Shown here one piece after another: positions 58,004-64,000 of a stretch of DNA of 64,000 nucleotides; within the stretch, counting starts at the first letter, position 1, and each line of letters starts with the position of its first letter. The notes under the pieces were generated by a model. The model had not been told where the DNA came from and did not search any database. It was given only the letters and a program-made list of their open reading frames with translations. The stretch spans positions 62,001 to 126,000 of the forward strand of contig NZ_QVIO01000001.1 in NCBI RefSeq assembly GCF_003416895.1, read 5' to 3'. The translations under genes and the position numbers were made by a program. The DNA comes from Duganella sp. BJB476 (GTDB lineage Bacteria; Pseudomonadota; Gammaproteobacteria; Burkholderiales; Burkholderiaceae_D).

Positions 58004-59440
58004 ATGTCACTTGCCATGCCCTTCGCATTACGCCGCGTACCGCACGCCCTTGCCGGCCTCGCGCTTGCCGTCTTCGCGCTTTACTCCGGCGCCGTTGCCG
58101 CGCGCGACAACCAGCTGCCGCCGCTGTTCGACCAGCTGGAACAGCGCACCTTCGACTTTTTCTGGGAAACCGCCAATCCGGCCAACGGCCTGGTGCCGGA
58201 CCGCCATCCGACGCCCTCGTTCTCCAGCGTGGCGGCGGTGGGCTTCGGCCTGACCGCATATCCGGTCGGCGTCGAACGCGGCTACATCACGCGCCAGCAG
58301 GCGCGCGACCGCGTGCTGGCCACCTTGCGCTTCTTCCGCAACGCGCCGCAAGGTGCGGCCAAAGGCACCGGCACCAGCGGCTACAAGGGCTTCTTCTATC
58401 ATTTCCTCGATATGAAGACGGGGCTGCGCTACAACGACAAGGTTGAACTGTCGACCGTCGACACGGCGCTGTTCCTGGCGGGTGCCTTGTTCTGCCAGTC
58501 CTACTTCGATGGCGATGACGCCGCCGAGAAGGAAATCCGCAAGCTGGCGGCGGAGATCTACGAACGGGTCGACTGGACCTGGGCGCAGGCGCGCAAGCCG
58601 TCCATCGCGCTGGGCTGGCACCCGGAGTCGGGCTTCATCGGCTATGACTGGAAGGGCTATAACGAAGCGATGCTGGTCTACGTGCTGGCATTGGGATCGC
58701 CATCGCATCCGGTGCGGCCGGATGCGTGGAAAGCCTGGACCAGCAACTACGCCAAGAGCCTGGAGGGCAAGGGCGACAAGGAACACCTGGGATTCCCGTC
58801 GATGTTCGTCCACCAGTACAGCCATGTTTGGATCGACTTCCGCAACATCCGCGACGATTACATGCGCGAACGCGGCTACGACTATTTCGAAAACAGCCGC
58901 CGCGCCACCTATGCGCAGCGCGACTACGCGATCAACAATCCACTGCGCTGCAAAGGCTACGGAGCCAATGTCTGGGGCATCACCGCCAGCGACGGGCCAG
59001 TCGACAAGACGCTGGAGTATGACGGCCAGCAGCTGCCATTCCATACCTACGCCGCACGTGGCATCGGCGGTGTGAAAACCTATGACGACTGCACGCTGGC
59101 GCCAACCGCCGTTGCCGCGTCGCTGCCGTTCGCGCCCGAGATCGTGATCCCCGCAGTGCTGGAAATGAAGCAGCGCTATGGCGACTTCATCTATGACCGC
59201 TACGGCTTCCTGGACGCCTTCAATCCTAGCTTCCAGTACAAGATGCCGTTGCCGCAGGGCCGCATGGTGGCCGGTAAAGGCTGGGTAGACAACGACTACC
59301 TCGGCATCGACCAAGGGCCGATCATCGCCATGACCGAGAACTATCGCAGCGATTTGATCTGGCGCGTCATGCGCGGCAATTCCGCCATCCGTCGCGGGCT
59401 TGAACGCGCCGGCTTCACCGGTGGCTGGTTGTCGAAATGA
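58004..59440 (+). CDS. GH144-like glycoside hydrolase (glucoamylase-family fold)
   Basis: 478 aa with a signal peptide of about 33 residues (...SGAVAARDN). The mature protein shows the PF10091 glucoamylase-like pattern: LEQRTFDFFWETANPANGLVPDR near the N-terminus, SSVAAVGFGLTAYPVGVERGYI, YKGFFYHFLDMKTG, ELSTVDTALFLAGAL, LGWHPESGFIGYDWKGYNEAMLVYVLALGSP (in pieces), and DQGPIIAMTENYRSDLIW at the end. Enzymes of this type in GH144 are endo-beta-1,2-glucanases releasing sophorose units; the same fold occurs in cyclic beta-1,2-glucan synthases. Periplasmic. Its stop overlaps the start of the binding-protein gene. Confidence 0.88.
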   Translation: MSLAMPFALRRVPHALAGLALAVFALYSGAVAARDNQLPPLFDQLEQRTFDFFWETANPANGLVPDRHPTPSFSSVAAVGFGLTAYPVGVERGYITRQQARDRVLATLRFFRNAPQGAAKGTGTSGYKGFFYHFLDMKTGLRYNDKVELSTVDTALFLAGALFCQSYFDGDDAAEKEIRKLAAEIYERVDWTWAQARKPSIALGWHPESGFIGYDWKGYNEAMLVYVLALGSPSHPVRPDAWKAWTSNYAKSLEGKGDKEHLGFPSMFVHQYSHVWIDFRNIRDDYMRERGYDYFENSRRATYAQRDYAINNPLRCKGYGANVWGITASDGPVDKTLEYDGQQLPFHTYAARGIGGVKTYDDCTLAPTAVAASLPFAPEIVIPAVLEMKQRYGDFIYDRYGFLDAFNPSFQYKMPLPQGRMVAGKGWVDNDYLGIDQGPIIAMTENYRSDLIWRVMRGNSAIRRGLERAGFTGGWLSK

Positions 59441-60705
59441 TGATGCGTTTTTCTCCGGCCCTGCTGGTGTTGGCCTGCGCCGCGCTGCTGTCCTCGTGCG
59501 CGCCGCGCAAGGAGGAGGGTGTGGTGCTGAAGTTCTGGGCCATGGGGCGCGAGGGGGAAGTGGTCACCGCGCTGATGCCGGAGTTCGAACGCACCCATCC
59601 CGGCGTGCGCGTCGAAGTGCAGCAACTGCCGTGGACCGCCGCTCACGAAAAACTGCTGACCGCATTCGCCGGCAACGTCATGCCGGATATTTTCCAGCTC
59701 GGGAATACCTGGGTGCCGGAGTTCAAGGCCATCGGCGCGCTGCAGGCACTGGACGGCGTGGTGGCGGCGTCGCAGTTGGTGACGCCGGCCGACTACTTCC
59801 CGGGCATCTGGGATACCAATATCGTCGATGGCAAGTTGTGGGGCGTGCCCTGGTACGTCGACACCCGCGTGATGTTCTATCGTCGCGACATGCTGGCCCG
59901 TGCAGGCTACGCCAGGCCGCCGCAGAATTGGGCGGACTGGATGAAGGCGATGACCGCGATCAAGCGCATCGTCGGGCCGGACAACTACGCCATCCTGCTG
60001 CCGAGCGATGAATTCGAACCGCTGCTGGCGCTGGCCTTGCAACAGGACGAGCCGCTGCTGCGCGACGGTGGCCGCTACGGCAATTTCCGCACCGCCGGTT
60101 TCCGTCGCAGCTTGCAGCTGTATGCCGACATGTACGCGCAGAAGCTGGCGCCGCTCAACCGCATCACCAACGTGTATCACGAATTCGGCATGGGTTACGT
60201 CTCCTTCTACATTTCCGGCCCGTGGAATATGGGCGAATTCAAACGCCGCCTGCCGGCCGGGCAGCAGGACAGCTGGATGACGGCCATCCTGCCCGGTCCA
60301 ACCGGCCCTGCCGCGTCGGTGGCGGGCGGCTCCAGCCTGGTGTTGGCCGCATCGTCCAAACATCGGCGCGAGGCCTGGCAGCTGATCGAATACCTGTCGA
60401 GCACCGACAGCATGGCGCGTTTCCACGAACTTACCGGCGACTTGCCGCCACGCCGCAGCAACTGGCTGCACGCATCCCTGGCGAACGACAAGTACGCCAG
60501 CGCCTTCGGCCAGCAACTGGAGCGCGTCAAGCCGGCGCCCAAGGTTCCGGAATGGGAGCAGATCGCCACCGAGATGCGGCTGGTCACCGAGCGCGTCACG
60601 CATGGCGAGCTGACGGTCGAACAAGCCGCCGTCGAACTGGATGCGAAGGCTGACCATATCCTGGAAAAGCGCCGCTGGATATTGGCGCGCAAGGAGGGAA
60701 AATGA
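59437..60705 (+). CDS. Sugar ABC transporter substrate-binding lipoprotein
   Basis: 422 aa. Lipoprotein signal with lipobox LSSC (Cys21). The mature part is an extracellular solute-binding protein of the family 1 (MalE-like) type: LKFWAMGREGEVVTALMPEFERTHPGVRVEV (in pieces), PDIFQLGNTWVPEFKA, GVPWYVDTRVMFYRRDML, and GGSSLVLAASSKHRREAWQLIEYLSS. It captures a short oligosaccharide for the two permeases that follow. ATGA overlaps at both ends (GH144-like gene upstream, permease downstream). Confidence 0.92.
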   Translation: MMMRFSPALLVLACAALLSSCAPRKEEGVVLKFWAMGREGEVVTALMPEFERTHPGVRVEVQQLPWTAAHEKLLTAFAGNVMPDIFQLGNTWVPEFKAIGALQALDGVVAASQLVTPADYFPGIWDTNIVDGKLWGVPWYVDTRVMFYRRDMLARAGYARPPQNWADWMKAMTAIKRIVGPDNYAILLPSDEFEPLLALALQQDEPLLRDGGRYGNFRTAGFRRSLQLYADMYAQKLAPLNRITNVYHEFGMGYVSFYISGPWNMGEFKRRLPAGQQDSWMTAILPGPTGPAASVAGGSSLVLAASSKHRREAWQLIEYLSSTDSMARFHELTGDLPPRRSNWLHASLANDKYASAFGQQLERVKPAPKVPEWEQIATEMRLVTERVTHGELTVEQAAVELDAKADHILEKRRWILARKEGK

Positions 60706-61577
60706 ACTCGCAACGCGCCGCCTGGTGCTTCGCCGGACCGGCTCTGCTGGTCATCAGCGTGTTCTTCTTCCTGCCGGTACTGGCCGCGCTGGTCATGAGC
60801 CTGACGGACTTTGACATCTACGCGCTGGCCGACCTGCGCAACCTGCGCTTTGTCGGTCTGCGCAACTACGTCGAACTGCTGCAAACGCCGTTGTTCTGGC
60901 AGGCGCTGGGTAACACGCTGTATTTCGTCGTGGCGGGAGTTCCTCTGTCGATCGCCGCGTCGCTGGGCGCGGCCTTGCTGCTGCATTCGCGGCTGACGCG
61001 CTTCAAGGGGCTGTTCCGCACCGCCTTCTTCGCGCCGGTGGTGACGTCGCTGGTGGCGGTGGCGGTGATCTGGCGCTACCTGCTGCACACGCGCTACGGC
61101 ATGATCAACCATGGACTGGAATTGCTGGGCATCTCGCCGGTGGACTGGCTCAACGATCCGCACTGGGCGATGCCGGCCATTATCCTGTTCGCGCTGTGGA
61201 AAAACTTTGGTTATAACATGATCATTTTCCTGGCCGGGCTGCAAAGCATCCCGGACGATTTGTACGAAGCCGCCGGCCTCGATGGCGCGGGCGTGTGGCA
61301 GCAGTTCCGCTACATCACCTGGCCGATGCTGGGACCGACGCTGCTGATGGTCAGCATCCTGAGCATGTCCGGCTATTTCCAGCTGTTCGCGGAGCCGTAT
61401 GTGATGACGCAGGGCGGGCCGGTGCAAAGCACGGTCAGCGTGTTGTACTTCATGTATGAGCAGGGCTTCAAGTGGTGGAACCTGGGCGCGGCGTCGGCGG
61501 TGGCCTTCGTGCTGTTCGCGATCATGTTCTGCGTCACGCTGCTGCAACTGCGGGTTGCCAAGGGAGTGGACGCATGA
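60702..61577 (+). CDS. Sugar ABC transporter permease (MalF/UgpA type)
   Basis: 291 aa with six transmembrane segments. The EAA loop that contacts the ATPase is EAAGLDGAGVWQQFRYITWP (about residues 190-209). MalF-type permease without the extra periplasmic domain. It pairs with the next gene. ATGA overlaps on both sides. The ATPase is missing here; a shared MsmK-type ATPase encoded elsewhere is the probable source. Confidence 0.93.
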   Translation: MNSQRAAWCFAGPALLVISVFFFLPVLAALVMSLTDFDIYALADLRNLRFVGLRNYVELLQTPLFWQALGNTLYFVVAGVPLSIAASLGAALLLHSRLTRFKGLFRTAFFAPVVTSLVAVAVIWRYLLHTRYGMINHGLELLGISPVDWLNDPHWAMPAIILFALWKNFGYNMIIFLAGLQSIPDDLYEAAGLDGAGVWQQFRYITWPMLGPTLLMVSILSMSGYFQLFAEPYVMTQGGPVQSTVSVLYFMYEQGFKWWNLGAASAVAFVLFAIMFCVTLLQLRVAKGVDA

Positions 61578-62404
61578 GCGCCTTGCATAAAAAACCGCGT
61601 GCGTTGCTGCTGAACGCCCTGATGCTGGGCGCAGGCGCGCTGACGTTGTTCCCGCTGCTGTGGATGTTGTCGACGTCCTTGATGGCGCCCGGGGAGTCGA
61701 GCAGCTTCCCCTTGCCGCTGCTGCCGCGCTCCGCCACGCTGCATAACTACCGTGAGCTGTTCGGTCACGCAGGCATCGGCAAGTATCTGCTCAACAGCGT
61801 GCTGTTGTCGTGCGCGGCGACGCTGCTGTCGCTGCTGTTCAACGTCAGCGCCGGCTATGCCTTCGCCAAGCTGCGCTTCCAGGGGCGCGACCGCATCTTC
61901 AAGGTCATGCTCGGCGCGCTGGTGATACCGAGCCAGGTGGCGATGCTGCCGCTGTTCCTGCTGCTGAAGTATATGGGGCTGGTGAACAGCTACGGCGCCG
62001 TGCTGGTGCCGGCGATGGCGGGCATCTTCGGCATTTTCCTGGTGCGGCAATATGCGTTGACGATACCGGACGCCTTGCTGGAGGCCGCGCGCATGGACGG
62101 CGCCAGCGAATTCCAGATCTTCCGCATCATCGTGCTGCCGCTGCTGACGCCTATCCTGGTCACGCTGGGGATATTTACTTTCCTCGGCACGTGGAACGAT
62201 TTCATGTGGCCGTTGATCGTATTGACCGACAAGGACTTGTACACGCTGCCGGTGGCGCTGGCGTCGCTGTCGCGCGAACACGTGCAGGATAATGAACTGA
62301 TGATGGCCGGCTCGGTGCTGACCATCCTCCCGGTGCTGCTGTTGTTCCTCGGTTTGCAGCGCTACTACATACAGGGCTTGCTGGTGGGGAGCGTGAAGGG
62401 ATGA
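61574..62404 (+). CDS. Sugar ABC transporter permease (MalG/UgpE type)
   Basis: 276 aa with six transmembrane segments and the EAA motif EAARMDGASEFQIFRIIVLP (about residues 170-189). The carbohydrate MalG-type signature GTWNDFMWPLIVL follows. The start is the ATG at 61574 in the ATGA overlap with the upstream permease; longer upstream readings would run into it. Stop overlaps the start of the discoidin gene. Confidence 0.93.
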   Translation: MSALHKKPRALLLNALMLGAGALTLFPLLWMLSTSLMAPGESSSFPLPLLPRSATLHNYRELFGHAGIGKYLLNSVLLSCAATLLSLLFNVSAGYAFAKLRFQGRDRIFKVMLGALVIPSQVAMLPLFLLLKYMGLVNSYGAVLVPAMAGIFGIFLVRQYALTIPDALLEAARMDGASEFQIFRIIVLPLLTPILVTLGIFTFLGTWNDFMWPLIVLTDKDLYTLPVALASLSREHVQDNELMMAGSVLTILPVLLLFLGLQRYYIQGLLVGSVKG

Positions 62405-64000
62405 AGCGCATCTTCACATTGTTGGCCATGCTGTGGGTGGCGCTGTCGGCGCATGCCGGCGTGCTGGACGACTTTTCGAACGTCACCCAGTGGCAGGCGC
62501 AGGCTTCGGATGGCGTGCTGTCCAGGGCCAGCGCGGCCGATGGCGGCCTGCGGCTGGACTTCGACTTCGCGGGCCGGGGCGGTTATGCCTTCGCGCGCCG
62601 CAGCCTACCGCTCGATTTGCCGGAGAACTACGAGATATCGTTCTACATCCGTGCCGATGCGCCGGTCAATCACTTCGAGTTCAAGCTGACCGACGCCAGC
62701 GGCGACAACGTCTGGTGGTTCCAGCAGCAGAACTACGTGTTTCCCAAGCAGTGGCAGCAGGTGCGCATCAAGAAACGCCAGATCCTGTTTGCTTGGGGGC
62801 CGACCAGGGACCGCAACCTGACCCACGCAGACCACGTCGAATTTGTCGTCAGTGCGGGCAGTGGTGGCGGCAACGGCTCGGTGACCATACGGCAGCTGGC
62901 GATCCGCGAACTTCCGCCGGTACCCAAGGTCTGGCCGCGAGCCACGGCGCGTGCCTCGTCGGTGTCCGCACGGAGTGCGGCGGCGCTGGCGCTGGATGGC
63001 GATGCGGCGACCGCGTGGATCAGCGCAGCGGGAAAAGGCCAGCAATTAGTGATCGACCTCGGCGTGGAGCGCGAATTCGGCGGCCTGGTGCTGCACTGGC
63101 AGGGCCGCCGCTATGCGCGCCGCTACGATGTCGAGTTCTCCAGCGATGGCGTCAATTGGCGCACGGTGCGCCGGGTGGTCGACGGCAACGGCGGCGCCGA
63201 TCCGCTGCGCTTGCCCGAGTCGGAGGCGCGTTACATCCGCCTTGTCTTGCGCGACGGCCCCGCAGGCAGCTACGCACTGGCTGAAGTGGAGCTGAAAGAA
63301 CTGGCCTACGGCGCCACGCCCAACGATTTCATCTCGGCCGTGGCGCAGGACGCGCAGCGCGGCCTGTATCCGCGCGGCTTCTCCGGCCAGCAGCCTTACT
63401 GGACGCTGGTGGGCGTGGATGGCGGCGGCGATCACAGTGCGCTGATTTCCGAAGACGGCGCCATCGAGGCGCGGCAGGGTGGCTTCTCGCTCGAGCCTTT
63501 CGTCGAGGATGGCGGAGCGCTGGTCAGCTGGGCCGATGTCAAAGTCAGCCAAAGCCTGCGCGACGGATATCTGCCCGTGCCCACGGTGCAGTGGCAGCAC
63601 CGCTCATGGATGCTGAGCGTGACTGTGGCTGCGGCTGGAACGCCGGCCTCTTCGCAACTGCTGGCCCGCTACGAGCTGAAAAACCTGACTGGCGCAAGCC
63701 GGAAATTGAAACTGGTGTTGGCCGTGCGGCCATTCCAGGTCAACGCGCCGCGCCAGTTCCTCAACACGCCCGGCGGCTATAGCGTGATCAGCGACCTTGC
63801 ATGGGATGGCAAGGCGTTGACCATCAATGGCGACGCCAAGGTCTATCCGCTGGAGCGTCCGGCCCGCGTGGCGCTGGCGTCGTTCGATGGCGGCTTGTTG
63901 CCGACCGGCGCCGGTGCGGGAACGTCTGCGGCGCGATCCGCCGCTGCACACGACGATACCGGCATGGCATCGGCCGCGCTGACCTACGAGATTACTTTGC
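62401..64000 (+). CDS. Discoidin-domain protein, partial (open at the right edge)
   Basis: At least 533 aa; no stop before the window ends. A signal peptide (residues 1-20, ...ALSAHAGV) exports it. Residues about 20-170 are a jelly-roll carbohydrate-binding-like domain (LDDFSNVTQWQAQASDG, ...ISFYIRADAPVNHFEFKL). Residues about 180-300 are an F5/8 type C (discoidin) domain: ARASSVSARSAAALALDGDAATAWISAAG, LVIDLGVEREFGGLVLHW, ...RYIRLVLRDGPAGSYALAEVEL. The rest is unassigned. I recall similar long proteins beside GH144-like genes and ABC sugar transporters, where an enzymatic C-terminal domain is expected; it lies beyond this window. Coupled to the permease by an ATGA overlap. Confidence 0.85.
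   Translation, partial: MKRIFTLLAMLWVALSAHAGVLDDFSNVTQWQAQASDGVLSRASAADGGLRLDFDFAGRGGYAFARRSLPLDLPENYEISFYIRADAPVNHFEFKLTDASGDNVWWFQQQNYVFPKQWQQVRIKKRQILFAWGPTRDRNLTHADHVEFVVSAGSGGGNGSVTIRQLAIRELPPVPKVWPRATARASSVSARSAAALALDGDAATAWISAAGKGQQLVIDLGVEREFGGLVLHWQGRRYARRYDVEFSSDGVNWRTVRRVVDGNGGADPLRLPESEARYIRLVLRDGPAGSYALAEVELKELAYGATPNDFISAVAQDAQRGLYPRGFSGQQPYWTLVGVDGGGDHSALISEDGAIEARQGGFSLEPFVEDGGALVSWADVKVSQSLRDGYLPVPTVQWQHRSWMLSVTVAAAGTPASSQLLARYELKNLTGASRKLKLVLAVRPFQVNAPRQFLNTPGGYSVISDLAWDGKALTINGDAKVYPLERPARVALASFDGGLLPTGAGAGTSAARSAAAHDDTGMASAALTYEITL

Overview
This window is a chromosomal segment of a high-GC betaproteobacterium. The gene order (sdhE-gltA, odhA-odhB-lpd, surE-pcm-nlpD-rpoS-rlmD, ndk-rlmN-pilF-rodZ-ispG-hisS-yfgM-bamB-der-hfq-hflX-hflK-hflC-hisZ-purA) together with PEP-CTERM surface proteins and a TonB/ABC glycan locus fits Oxalobacteraceae (Massilia/Duganella/Janthinobacterium group). 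The genus is an inference; no rRNA is present to settle it.

Layout. 1-1520: end of sdhE and citrate synthase. 1568-5789: an accessory block between gltA and odhA, holding a small membrane protein, an 88-bp inverted-repeat element, an orphan BlaI-type repressor with a clear promoter/operator, a divergent metallo-beta-lactamase-fold protein, a LysR regulator and a leucine-rich-repeat protein kinase. 6120-12135: the 2-oxoglutarate dehydrogenase operon odhA-odhB-lpd, with a small SHOCT/PspC membrane gene between odhB and lpd. 12214-17266: zapE, an Ala/Lys-rich secreted protein, a PP2C phosphatase, a YdcH-like protein and a DinG/YoaA helicase. 17343-21079: a quinone oxidoreductase with a palindromic operator, then a TIR-domain gene tightly coupled to a KGG-type P-loop NTPase/TPR gene. 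That pair is the best candidate here for an undescribed conflict or immune system. 21149-26153: surE-pcm-nlpD-rpoS and rlmD. 26246-34095: a giant alpha-2-macroglobulin overlapping pbpC (PBP1C). 34146-34829: Bax-inhibitor-1 family protein.

35079-51527 is a long run of housekeeping genes all on the + strand: nucleotide metabolism (ndk, purA, a phosphoribosyltransferase), RNA methylation (rlmN), envelope assembly (pilF, rodZ, bamB), isoprenoids (ispG), translation and ribosome assembly (hisS, der, hflX), RNA chaperone hfq, the FtsH-modulating hflKC pair and hisZ. 51782-53136 holds two tandem PEP-CTERM proteins, followed by a MarC-family membrane protein.

53895-64000 (open at the right edge) is a carbohydrate-uptake locus. 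A LacI repressor has two perfect 18-bp palindromic operators in front of its own gene. It is followed by a TonB-dependent receptor, a GH144-like (glucoamylase/beta-1,2-glucanase clan) hydrolase, a sugar-binding lipoprotein, two ABC permeases and the start of a large discoidin-domain protein. The last five genes overlap at their ends and should be one transcript. The predicted flow is outer-membrane import, periplasmic cleavage, ABC uptake, with LacI sensing an intracellular product. No ABC ATPase is visible in the window.

No tRNA, rRNA, CRISPR array, intact IS element or prophage was recognised.
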